Positions 1 through 11,467 of a stretch of 64,000 nt of DNA are shown in pieces. The notes under the pieces are model-generated. The model did not search any database, was not told where the DNA came from, and saw only the letters and a list, made by a program, of their open reading frames with translations. Every line of letters starts with the position of its first letter. The stretch's first letter is position 1. A program made the position numbers and the translations under genes. Origin of the DNA: Trichoplax adhaerens (lineage: Eukaryota; Placozoa; Uniplacotomia; Trichoplacea; Trichoplacidae); assembly GCF_000150275.1 (NCBI RefSeq), contig NW_002060960.1, positions 186,001 through 250,000 on the forward strand. The letters are read 5' to 3'.

Positions 1-261
1 TAAGTCTGTAGATACGTTATGTACGTGAATAGCCACAGGAGGACAGTCAAAGTGGAACTAACTTAAACTCTTCAAGGATGGGTGGGACAACGATGTAGCT
101 ACTGTCTCCATTGTATGATGATGCCCTGTTTTACTTTTGTACTCAAATATAGTCTAGTTGTCTTGATCACAAGCTGCATAGATGCGTATAAGTTATGAAT
201 TAAAATCTCCCAAATCTTATGACATCACTGTTTGACTCTGATATTTTTCTCTTAAATCTAG

Positions 262-3000
262 TTAATACTTGGCCCGATGTTCTCCGGAAAAACGTAAGTC
301 TAATAATGATGATTGAAAGATGTGCTGCGTAGTGTTGACATTCTTGCATGAAATGATGACATCGATGCTGTGCTCACTGAATATTGTTATGACCATATCT
401 GTTATATATACAGTATATATATAATATATATAAAAGTTCTTATTTTATATATATATATACGAATATTTGATAATTTCAGCCACGATGCAATCGCTCAATT
501 CAATAGTTTTATAGTGAGAGATATTAATTTTTTTTCCATTATAATTATAATTATTCAAGCTGCTCAATACATCCATTACGGGCTTTGCTAGGGTTTTACT
601 GGTTCTACTGTTTTGTACATGGAATAATTATACTATATTCAATAGTCTTCATCGTAATAGACTGTTTATTTGAATATCGTACCTGATATTATTATTTTTT
701 TACTTTAAATCGTTACAATATTAAGTATACTACTACCTAGACAGCACGATTTGAGCTTCTAAACCACGATAATGCAATCGAATTCTATTCGCGCGTTATT
801 TTCATATCAAATTTAATTCAGCAATTAGCGTAATATACGGCTTGGCATCTTTGACACAATGCATTGTTTAAAATTTTATAAATTGCATTACAATAGCTAG
901 CTCAGTTGTAACCCTATTACTATAAATGAGTAAAGGTCGAACTTTGATTGTTCTATGTTGGCTAATTCATTGTTTACTTATACGTACTTATACTGATGTA
1001 CACGATGGCTAGTTTACTTCAATTGATATTAAAGTTGTAGTAGAAGGCCCGACATGAGTATAGAGCGTTTCTACTGTATACTGTCTACAGGTTACGGATT
1101 AAATTGGATGGAATTGCAGCTAATGCAATTGCAGTCATTACAGTAAAACGTTTGGACTCGACTTCTGTAAATATTGACGTCATAATAATGCGGGAGGGTA
1201 CTGTTCTAATTATTGTTGTAGGCTACTAATAAAATCACTGAATACAATAAAACTTCACTACCCCTCTCCGTGCTAATCTTTGGCAGTCCAGTAATGGCCT
1301 AGAAAAGAAATTCGTAGAAATTTATTGTAGTTTATGCCTCTCCTGCAATATTGAACCACATCTATGCTGCAGTTTAATTCTGTTTATTAGCAAACGCTAA
1401 ATGGATACATTGGTGTCGGTTATATTTCGCGATTATGTTATTTATGTGTTGCTAACATGACTATTGTTTATTCTAACATTGGCATTGATGTAAATTCCTC
1501 TTTTTTTAATATTCTATTTGGATAATGTAGGACAGAATTGATGCGCCGTGTCAGAAGATTACAGGTTTGAAATTTGAAGTTTATAGTGCATTGTATCTTT
1601 AGCGTCGATTCTAGCATAAATCTAGTTTTATATGTTTCGTCTTACTGTCACTAAAATATTGTTACTTGTTGTGTCTATTGTGGTATTCGGGTCAATTTCT
1701 TATAATATTTGCTAACCCAACTCCTCTAGATTGGCAACCAATCTTGTGTAATCATTAAGTATGCAAATGATAACAGATACGACAAGGATGGCGTAGCAAC
1801 GCATGATCTGTAAGTATTTATAGTACAATTATGATTAGTATTCAATAGTGAAGACACACTCATAGACGAGTATTTGCTAATGCTTACTTGAATTTCTTCA
1901 GTACTATTGATGAATTCAAGTTATTCAGATCTGAAAATATCTTACGTAATATATTCTTGTTAGATATTTAGTTACGGGAATCATAGAATAGAAGTAGTTT
2001 TAGGCTATGTTAAATTCACTTTGTGAAACATTACAGAGTCGTGTATGTATTTCATTCATGATTAACGTATTGGCTACAATTTATTTTGACAAGTAACGAT
2101 TTAAAATTGAACATGTATACTTCAAATTTCATTCACCATATGAACTACATTTTTAATAGAGTAACAATATAACAATATTTTCTTAGGCAAATTGCAAAAG
2201 CGATTTCGTCTAATGATTTATTTAGCATCGAATCTCAAGCAGAAAGCTACGGTGTAATTGGTATTGATGAAGGCCAATTTGTAAGTTTCATGCAATATCT
2301 TAGTGTATCAATCAATGCCAACACTTCGATCGACTATAAACGATTATTTGTGTTACATTACAGTTTCCGGATGTGGTGCCATTCGCTGAGCACATGGCTA
2401 ATAAGGGTAAATTAGTTATTGTTGCTGCATTGGATGGAACATTTCAAAGGAAGGTATTACACCCATATTTAGATATCATCACGGATATTATAGCTACATT
2501 ATAATTAAGGTGTTGTCCATTAGATCTTATTCTTTGTGTAATTTAATTTTATTTTTGTTATTCATCAATTGCAAATAGGGATTTGGAGATTTTCTAAATT
2601 TGATTCCCTTAGCTGAAGATGTTATGAAACTAAGTGCTGTATGCATGCTTTGCTATTCGGAGGGAGCTTTTACGAAGCGTTTAAGTAGTGAACAAACGGT
2701 ACAGTGACTAAAATTATCAAATTTGACAACTTTTAGTGCATTCTTGATTTGTAAATTGCTATTTAGTTAAGTAACTTTAGTTTGCGTATGTTTGTGCTAA
2801 TGTATTATTCTTACAACATTTCGTGAATAATGCTATGTATGCAGGTGGAAGTCATTGGGGGAACTGATAAATATATGGCGGTATGTAGAAACTGTTACAA
2901 GAAGCCCATCAAAGAACTTCACTTACAGGAAACTCCTACAAAGGCTACAAACCTTGGCAGGAAGTTGATCTTGGACGAAGAAGTGACTGCAAGCTCTTAA
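262..3000 (+). CDS. TK1: Cytosolic thymidine kinase TK1 (5' exon missing)
   Basis: Phosphorylates thymidine to dTMP in the cytosolic salvage pathway. Seven exons join in phase: 262-293, 1531-1564, 1730-1809, 2187-2280, 2364-2453, 2579-2698 and 2845-3000 (stop TAA). The first visible exon encodes [11 protein letters not shown], the TK1 P-loop. TELMRRVRR follows, then [12 protein letters not shown] (the family's catalytic Glu and Mg-binding region), [11 protein letters not shown], and two zinc-type Cys pairs, CMLC and CRNC. Between the pairs lie the substrate lasso ([12 protein letters not shown]) and [10 protein letters not shown]. An AG acceptor just before base 262 means an upstream exon must carry the start codon; I could not find it in bases 1-261, so it may lie left of the window. 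The C-terminal tail is short and lacks the KEN degradation box of the human enzyme. The gene is tail to tail with IFT27. Confidence 0.95.
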
Positions 3001-3626
3001 TCTAAGCAGCGCGCATAGGTTCCAGAGCGAAAATTAAGACGTGAGAAGGACACGAGTAAATTTATTATACCCATTTTTGACATACTACTAGATGCAATCA
3101 TGTTGTTTTACGCGACTTATTTACATCCTGTTTTTAATTCTTTGCACACTTGAAATATGCGTAGTTTACCGATGTTTGTGCAGAGATCCTGTATCTGTTA
3201 CTTATTGTTTAATTTTCTAGATACAGTATTAGATTTTTACGAAATTACCTCATGAAATTACTAATATTGTATTCATTTTTGCTACCATATTTATGGTAAT
3301 AATACTTCATGTAGAATAATCTAATCTATCCATTCATTAATTTTTTTTCAAGTAATTTAATTAGCGATGATATTTAGTAAAAGCGCATTTATTTTATTAA
3401 CTTTTACTTGTTTCTACTGTATTAGCCACGCAAATTGTTGTAAACAAATGATCAATTAATAACACTAGAAATGAAATTGTATAGTAACTGCAATAATGTT
3501 ACTAGGGGTAATTGATGTAGTTGGGCTTCCAATAAGATGGACTCATACTATCTTAGCATTTTACGTACTTCAATATTACTTAGAGGTATTTACAGTTGAA
3601 AGTAAAACTTTAAAACACTCCATTTT
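3001..3626. other. Convergent intergenic space TK1 / IFT27
   Basis: About 630 bases of AT-rich sequence between the two convergent stop codons. It should hold both 3' UTRs. I see no ORF, repeat or RNA gene in it. Confidence 0.7.
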
Positions 3627-5730
3627 TCAGACACATTTAAATTTTTCTAAACATTCTTCATAATGTGAATGAAATGATTGTGCTATAGCTTTGAATGGCT
3701 CCTCTATATTTAGATTTTCTTTCTGTTTAGTGTAAAAAATTAGACGAGTTTAATGTTAGTTAATTCTTTAAAGCTGGGAACTTAATTAATCGACCATATC
3801 ATACCGCAGAACATTCAAAGTATTCCAAATTATGTTTCTTAGCAAACTCGCTGCCGGCGTTAGTATCCACATCGCGACGTCCTTTCAAATCAATCTTGTT
3901 AGCAACAACCGCGCCTAAGAAATTATAACATATTAATTAAGGCAAATAAATAGTTTTTCAAAGTTTCTGAAAGTTCAAACTACAAAATTGAATAAGTATA
4001 TTTGATTTCTGAAGAAATAATTCAATATATTACCCATTAAATGATTATTGTACGATTTATCTTTTATCCTTTCCAACCACTTTTCACAATTTATAAGTGA
4101 TTGAGGATTGGTGACATCAAATACGAGGAGAAAAACATCTATTCCATCCCACTATAAGTATATAGAAGATTAATATAGTCTCAGTTTTAAATAATGTTAA
4201 TCATTTTGAAAAACATTTATGATCGAAATTTTCTATACGAAAAATTTAGATAGATATAGCAATTCTTACATTAGATATTACATGGTCCGAAAACATTTCT
4301 TTGCCACCGGAGTCGTAAATATATAATTCCTTTAATATTATGAATAAATGAGTAAATGAAAGAAATACTTGTGTTACAGAAAGGACTAATAAGCGATACT
4401 AGAAGATAACATTGTTCAGTGTTATAGAGTTAGTACTGTATTGATTTTACTCACAACAGTTGCTTTTGTATTTGGTACGGTAATGCTCTTGACAATCAGC
4501 TCAATACCAGTTGTCTGTAGAATAAGAACAGCAATTAAGTAAATTTACAAAGATTAGGTATCTTATTTCGTAGAGATTAAGCCAAAAGATGTATTTACAA
4601 TATGAAAATGTACGACTGTATGCTTGTTTGTAACAGAAAATGCTTGATTTAGAAACTAATTGCAAATTATCATACGTGTATATCATTATCTATGGAAATT
4701 AGTATTTACTGTAGGTTACGTACCATTAAATAATTTTTAGGATAATGAGTTCCATCGCTGTGGAATACTTGTGTTAGAGCACTTTTACCGACGGTGTCAT
4801 CACCTATTAAGAAATTATTATTCAATTTTAGATCCTTCTCTTATTTGATAATTTCATTTCGCGAAATGGTAGAGCAAAGTGGAATCGTTGATTGTAAAAT
4901 ACATTCGAGAGAAATTTTCTGCTTATAACTTCAGTGTCATAAACCATCCGAATAAAGAAGCGCCGTAGGTTTCGTTTATGCATTTTGAAATTGACACTGA
5001 AGAAGTTTGTTTCCATAACTTTGTATCACTCGTAGAACTCAAATATTGAAAAAAAAGGACTACGTATTCATGATCATTATCAGGAAGCCAAGCTGACTAC
5101 TGTAATATGTAAAATAAGTTTTCAGTTTATAACGAATATCAGTGACGGATCGAGCATCCACATGGAATAATTGACACTCACCAATGCGATCAATTAGGCC
5201 AAGGAAAAATAAGATGGTGCACCCGCAATCATTATTTTATTGCTACGTATACTGTACGACACAATATTTCAACTTGAAGAAAAACAACGTTACTTTTTCT
5301 TAGCTTCAATTAGCGTGCATCTAGTCATAAGCTAAAACTGTGCAATAAACTATGGTCGATATATAGCCTCTTTATAACCTCTTAAGAGCGTGTAAGAATA
5401 CTAACGGATCATTTTATCATATTTCTTTCAGGTTCAGATCATTTAACTTTTCTGTTGTGCAAGAAATAGGACGTCAATTTTTGGATGAGCATGATGATGA
5501 TACACTAGTAACGACTTGTTTCGATTAGACCGTATCCAACTTGAACACTTCAACGAAGCGGTCAAAACCGAAGCAACGAAGGTAGATCATAATTCTAGAA
5601 ATTAATTCACTCGCTTTAACCGTTCTACCATTTATTTTTACTTCATCATACAATTATGAAGTAGAATTGAGTACAGAGTAAAAAAAGATAAAGTACCTGC
5701 AATGATACATTTTGCCCGTAAGAGAGTCAT
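3627..5730 (-). CDS. IFT27: Intraflagellar transport protein 27 (Rab-like GTPase)
   Basis: Small Rab-like GTPase (RABL4) of the IFT-B complex, acting in ciliary trafficking with IFT25. Seven exons on the minus strand join in phase: 5697-5730 (ATG at 5730), 4724-4803, 4455-4514, 4282-4329, 4034-4151, 3805-3914 and 3627-3722 (stop). The product is 181 residues; the human protein is 186. Motifs in order: P-loop GDDTVGKSAL (about residues 12-21), IFT27-type G3 motif DSGGKE in place of the usual DTAGQE, VFLLVFDVTNPQSL, the base-binding NKIDLKGRRDVD, and ECSA as G5. The last exon starts KENLNIEEPF and lines up with the human tail (KEMENFEAPF). No C-terminal prenylation Cys motif is seen, as expected for IFT27. 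An active cilium is implied for the organism. Confidence 0.93.
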
Positions 5731-5794
5731 CTTATCTCCATGGAAATCCCGTTTAATGAAAGAAAATGACTGCGCAAGTTCGCATTAAGAGCTA

Positions 5795-5925
5795 CGTCTA
5801 CTGTGCCGTATAGTACTGTACAGTATAATACTGTAGAGCAGTACAGTACAGTGTACTGTAGACTGCCATATGAACTGGTACTGTACAGTGTACAGTACAG
5901 TATATGCGTGGCAGTTGGGACAGAC
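5795..5925. repeat. Palindromic TACTGTA/TACAGTA-rich tract
   Basis: Short self-complementary words (TACTGTAC, GTACAGTA, TACAGTGTACTGTA) are packed together, so the tract can fold on itself in many registers. The same word recurs singly through the repeat region up to base 7130 and near 45660-46000. It lies just upstream of the IFT27 start codon at 5730, where it could affect promoter structure; that effect is inference. Confidence 0.65.
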
Positions 5926-6270
5926 AGACAGATAGGTAGAAAAGTCCTCCGCTCCGAATGTTTCGAGCAGACAAAGAGATGAGCAGTAAAGTCCTCCGTT
6001 CTTGCAAATTAGTTTACTATGGAATTTAACACCAACTACAAGCAATCTGGACTGCTATGTACAAAGCAATGAAAACATAGAGATAGGAAGAAGAACCAGA
6101 CTTAGATCAGGGGCTACTAAAGAAGGAATGCTATGCCACTTGGAGATTTCTCTACGACTAACGTAATAACGTATTAGTTTTTAGAAGTCGCTGGTGCTAC
6201 TACAGTACGGTGCAGTACTGACAATTCGAAAAGGCGAAGATTCGTTCAGTACCTGCACGTTAAGCCCAAC

Positions 6271-6459
6271 CATTTGAATCAATATTTTTTGTACACCTAG
6301 CTGAAACTGTCCTACTGGTACGTTATGCCGTTAAGAGCATATCTAAAGAAAGAAAAAAATATGTAAATACGTTCATTTTTTTACCAGACATGTTCTTAAG
6401 GGTATAACGCTCCAGTAGGACAGTTTCAGCTAGTTGTAGCAAAAATATTAATTCAAATG
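6271..6459. mobile_element. Hairpin MITE-like inverted-repeat element
   Basis: Two arms of exactly 70 bases, 6271-6340 and 6390-6459, are reverse complements at 61 of 70 positions by eye. A 49-base A/T-rich centre separates them. The ends read CATTTGAAT and ATTCAAATG. The element has no coding capacity. Size, terminal inverted repeats and AT-rich loop fit a miniature inverted-repeat (fold-back) transposable element. I see no clear target-site duplication in the flanks, which end in CCAAC on the left and start with ACGCA on the right. It could also be the template of a long hairpin RNA. Confidence 0.75.
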
Positions 6460-6483
6460 ACGCAGATTTGCTATGTTTTTAAA

Positions 6484-7115
6484 TAATCGACCATTGAAAT
6501 CAATCTTGATAGAGGCTTACTGTACTATAGATTGTACAGGCATCCTACGCCATAATCCGTCGTAAGTTTTGAAGGGAGAGAAGGAACACTGTACCGCTGC
6601 TTGCATATTACTAATATTTGGAAAATGCTAAGATTAGAGCAGTACCCACACTCCTACAGTACGACACGGATTAGCCATGTTAAACGATCGATCATTGAAA
6701 TCAATCTTACAGAGGCTTCCTGTACTGTAGATTGTGTAGACATAGTACGTATAATCCGCCATCGGCGGGTATAAAATGCCGGAAGTTTTTAAGGAAGAGA
6801 ATGTACTGTAGATTGTGCGGACATCCTACGGCATAATCCGCCGTCGAGGGTATAAGCCGAGAGTTTTTAAGGAAGTGAAGAAATACTGCGATACTACTTG
6901 CACAGTGCTGGCATTTGGCAAGTGTTAAGATTAGCGCCGTGTCGACAGTATGATGCAGATTAGTTATATTGAACCAGCGATCATTGAAATCAATCTTTAG
7001 AGAGGCTTACTGTATTGTAGATTGTGCAGGCACCCTACGATATAATCCGCCGTCGAGAATATAAAAAGTCGGGAGTTGCTTATTAAGAGATAGAAGGATC
7101 ACAGTACCGGTGTTT
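6484..7115. repeat. Diverged tandem repeat, 3 full units plus 1 partial
   Basis: A module starting near CATTGAAATCAATCTT (at about 6492, 6693 and 6982) continues into GAGGCTTxCTGTACTGTAGATTGT, then a CCTACG..ATAATCCGCCGTCG block and a GGGAGTTTTTAAGGAAG-like end. A fourth, partial unit lacking the first segment sits near 6800-6890. Spacing is irregular (about 200 and 290 bases). No ORF is shared between units. Confidence 0.7.
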
Positions 7116-7231
7116 GTACAGTACAGCAATGTTATTTCGTAGCAGATATTGTAGTAAAAGTATAAATGAAATTTATTGCTATCTATATACATAAAGCGAA
7201 CTCAAAGTTTAGGAATAAGTCAAATAAGATC

Positions 7232-8362
7232 TGCTAAATTTTTTAGAAGTGAAGATGAAAGTATACAAGATAACCGATAAGTAAAAATGCTCCCGAAACT
7301 TCACGAAGACCAATGCTACTCGAGATATCTATACGGCAAACGACATATGCACGATCACAGACGGTATGTAGTGTGGGTTTCTCAATAAGATACACGTAGT
7401 CTATTCTTAGTAAACGTTATTTTCCACTACATTATAGCATAACTTCATCCAGGTATAATCTATAATATTCAACAATTGACGCCGTAGAAATCTCCTTCTA
7501 CTCTAATTGAATTATATCATAAAACTACCTTAACAGAGAAGTAAAAATATCCTCAATAGCCATTGGTATTGATAGACGATTTCCTCCTGCTGTGCTTATT
7601 ACATTGTAAAAGCTGTCTCCACGCATCAATTTCGTTAATTAGCTCAACTAGTTACACGACAAGCTTGCGCACTTTACCTATTCTACTTTGCTATAGCTAT
7701 TCGACAAGTTTACGTCAATGGATACACTATTACCTTAGACGTTTTTCTCTTCACACTCACTTCAATAAAGACTCTGTTTTCAATAAGCTACGCTCTCGTC
7801 AGTTATTGCAATTATGATGAACTCACAATCTTCCTAAACATTGCGGGCTGTATCATTTGTATCATTGCTTCTTCTATTGTAATCAGCTCTGTATAAGGAT
7901 GCCAAAGTATACGAGTACTCGTGCACCAATGATAAAATAATAAATATAATCATTTATTTAAATATTTGCGATAGTTTAACTAGGAGGTTTATTTTAGGCT
8001 TAGGATAAGGTTTGTTTGCACTATTTTGAGTAAACGCTAATGGGTAATATGGAGTTAATTCTATTATTGTACGGGTAAATACGTAACGCATCCAGCTGCG
8101 CTGACTGTCACTGTTCATCTCCTAATCGGAAATTTATTATTGCGATCACAAATTATATCTACAGCGATTACATGCAATATACCGAAATGAAGGATTCTAT
8201 ATTGTATAAGCCATGCACAAAGTTATTTCTTGAAATTTGAGCGATAGAAAGTGGCGAATTGCACTTTATTTTTTCTCCTACATTTTAAAGGTAGCCTCTT
8301 GCATACATTAATTACCGTTTGGATAGACTATGACTTTTCGAAAAACATAAGTAAGTGAAGAA
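7232..8362. repeat. Copy A of a ~1.1-kb direct repeat
   Basis: This stretch matches 12961-14030 along its whole length in the same orientation, with many substitutions and small indels. Shared landmarks are GTATACAAGA, TCTCAATAAGATA..GTAGTCTA, ATTATAGCATAACT, ATAATAAATATAATCATT, CGCATCCAGCTGCGCTGACTGTCACTGTTCxTC and TACATTAATTA. The ORFs inside (for example 7563-7817) are not kept in the other copy. It may be an old segmental duplication or one of a pair of decayed LTRs. Confidence 0.75.
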
Positions 8363-10273
8363 TGTTACAGTTCTATAATCATCATTATAATTCCAAGACT
8401 ATTACTGTAGGACATGAATACAGCAAATATATTGCAGTGATATACCCTTATTCGATTGTAATCATAGCTATATTTGATTGTATTGGTAGCCACATTTGAT
8501 ATAATTAGATTACTAAAATAGATACTACCATATTAGATGATTGCTAACTACTATATTAGAAATTGCTGTTTACTAATATTAGCCAGTTGACTAATTATGA
8601 TACAAGATTTGTGTAGCTTGATACACTTTAATTGCGAAGATACCTAGCACCGAAAGGTGTTGGACATTAATAGAAGAGTAGAGATATTTAAATAGATTGA
8701 TTCTTATTGTAGGATATAATGATGAGATACTTAAGGAAAAATATCCTGTTTGATGATTCAGATATGATTGTAACTAATTATAGTATCGTAAATGAATATA
8801 ACGAAAGATATTTAAGAACTGGGAAGATGACTTCACATTAGCGACTTCACTTCACTTTGAGCTCAGAATACATTAGAACAGATTTTCGTAGTAATTATTT
8901 ATTTTCTCTAGTATTCTTGAACGTTGTAAGAAGTGCCTTTTTGAAAATTTTATTTAACTAAGGCTGTTATTTCTGAAATGCTTTTATTGTAGATACAGTA
9001 TATAATATATAATGCGAATTAAAAAGTACCAGTACTTACAGTATAGAACGCAAATTACATCGAGCTTAGATTTTATTAGTATAAACGGTATATTCAAGCT
9101 AGTAACTATATTTTATGTTAGTAATTTTCACCTTGAATACCTTATATGGGGATAAAATTATAGATAAAAAGCAAGGATAAAAGTTATAGTTAATTCAAAT
9201 TACTATTTGAATCATAAATAAAGAATTGGCATCACTCGGTTGATGGTAAGCCCTTTGTCTTTGGATTGATTCAATTGTGAAACGATAAAATATTAAACCG
9301 CAATTTATAATTAAAAAGACATTTATTAACTTTTAAACAGATCACCCTATTTTATCAGTCAATGCAATAAAATATGAAATCTATAAGTTAATAAAAAAGT
9401 AAACCTTGTTTACTATTACCAATATTATCTCGAGGATTAACATTATACGGAAACACCAGCACAGATTTTTCAAATCTACTGTCACAGTGAAACACTATTT
9501 ACATATTGCGAGCAAGGTACCAATAAGGACGAAATATTGTATTGAACATACGTATACAGTATTATTGGCATAAAGCAAAAAGAGAAATCATAATTGTGTA
9601 GCACATTTTACGTTTTAGATAGTACTATTGATCTCTGGAGAATAGTAATTGCGATCATTTTAGAAAACAAAATAGCGTAGCTCATTATTTATTCGATATC
9701 TGATAAATTAGCAACTTAAAATGTGTTCAGAACTAACTAACAAGAAATTATAACCAATAAAATATCGTCATCGGCGAATATGCCTTTTCGATAAGCTCGA
9801 GAAAATTCGAAATACTGAATGAAAGCAATTAGAAGAAACGATACACGATATACAGTAATGCCTATGTCGAATGGATATTTTGAAGTAAAATAAATATGAT
9901 AAAAGTAGCAATAAAAATAAATTCTTCTCTTTGATACTGTATTATATCCAGGAATAATTTACTGAATGAAAGGTAACCATAACGAATTGTACAAAGGCGA
10001 TCAGATGATTTACATAAATGAATGAAATTTTCGTTGTTAGCGATTATCTATCACGGTAAAATGGTAATGCTAGCATCCATTATATTTACCGATATCGTGC
10101 TTAAATTATCGATTTATAGACAACGATACAAACATAAATTAATTCTTCGAAACTCTAAATTCATGAATATTATAATTATAATGTATAAATTGGCTGAATC
10201 CGTTTTAATAATTTTTCTAGACAGTAGGTTTTATTTGAAGCCTAATTACACTCGAGATAAATATTAGCTAGTA

Positions 10274-10720
10274 TTATTTCGTAGAAATGTAATCAAGTTC
10301 ACCATTATATGTTAAATGAGCTCTTGCTACTGGCAAATCCGTTGGAAAAATTCCACATTTACTTGTACAACCAACGCGATATATACTAATTCTATTACAG
10401 CCTCTTGAGTAGCGAAAGTGCGACGAATAAACCATTTCATTGAAGAGTCCGCATGTTGTACTATTGATTTCCATAACGCGGCAGTTGACTGGATAGCAAA
10501 TTTTGCAACTAAAACTTTGACGCACTAAGCAACCATCTGGAGTGCGAAATTGTATATTAAAAAGGTAGTTTTGTTCCAAAATAGTGCACTCGTTTTTCGC
10601 AGTAATGTTATTTACAGTATCCGCTGAAATTTTTCCTGGATCGATACAAAGCTTGTTTTGCACGAATTCATTCTCTACTTGGTAAATTTCAGTAGCATTA
10701 CTTGTTGGTACATGATTCAT
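10274..10720 (-). CDS. Small cysteine-rich, possibly secreted protein
   Basis: A 148-residue ORF with ATG at 10720 and TAA at 10274. It has ten cysteines spread over the central and C-terminal parts (…CKICYPVNC…CGLF…GC…GC…KC), several N-glycosylation-type NxS/T sites (SNAT, NNIT, INST) and no long hydrophobic helix. Upstream, the frame stays open through a short hydrophobic stretch (VVLKLIYFVM) back to a possible AG acceptor near 10755. A first exon, or a signal peptide starting further up, is therefore possible. I do not recognise the family. The Cys spacing suggests a disulfide-rich extracellular domain, but I cannot assign cystine-knot or VWC type. It lies alone inside repeats. Either a real single-exon gene or the last exon of a larger one. 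Confidence 0.45.
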   Translation of the reverse strand: MNHVPTSNATEIYQVENEFVQNKLCIDPGKISADTVNNITAKNECTILEQNYLFNIQFRTPDGCLVRQSFSCKICYPVNCRVMEINSTTCGLFNEMVYSSHFRYSRGCNRISIYRVGCTSKCGIFPTDLPVARAHLTYNGELDYISTK

Positions 10721-10939
10721 TACGAAATATATCAGCTTTAAAACAACCTATCGTGAAATTAGATAATATGGCACACCGATTACATTGGGTTTACTTAAGA
10801 TTAGGTATCGGAAATAGAACATGAAACAATATTGCTGATGTAGGTAGGGCTAGTGCTACATATATGTTATGTTATCAATATCTAAATTGTTATAAGTAAA
10901 AAAGTGCTTACTCTTGTATAGTTAGCAATATTTAGAAAA

Positions 10940-11467
10940 GCATAATCTGTAGTAATTCTTTCGGCTAATTAAAAACATTGAGCGCTAATATTAGATATGA
11001 TTGAACGATTGGCTTATTTTCGACGAAAAAATAAAATATTAGTATTCAACTGGAAAACATTTTTTCATAATTATAATCCGCCACGATGGGATTGTGAAAG
11101 TTTTATGAAGAACGAAGTATCTACTTAGCAGAGCTAAAGATGAGCAGGATAGAAAACTGTTGAGATGAGATTTATGTATATCATACATATACGCTTATAA
11201 CCTATCTTATCAGCAGCGCACTGCGACAGATTTAAAATTAGTGATGATATTTTGAAAAATATGATCTGTAGTAATTCTTTCGGTTTATTAAAAATATCGA
11301 GAATTAATATTAGATATACCTAGCTTATTTCCGACGAAAAGATTATGTATTAGTATTCAACTAGAAAATTTTCTTTCATAATTATAATCCGTCAAGATAG
11401 CATTATGATTTATGAAGAACGCATTATCTACTTAGCAGAACTAAAACTGAGCAGGATAGAAAACTAT
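10940..11467. repeat. Diverged tandem duplication, period ~320 bp
   Basis: The block 10940-11160 is repeated at about 11260-11467. Both hold GTAGTAATTCTTTCGG, AATATTAGATAT, TTAGTATTCAACT, TTTCATAATTATAATCCG, ATCTACTTAGCAGA and GAGCAGGATAGAAAACT, in that order. Differences are scattered, so the duplication is not recent. No shared reading frame is visible. Confidence 0.75.

Noticed and set aside
1-261. Search for the first TK1 exon
   Set aside because: No ATG-led frame matching the TK1 N-terminus with a donor of fitting phase was seen, so none is reported.
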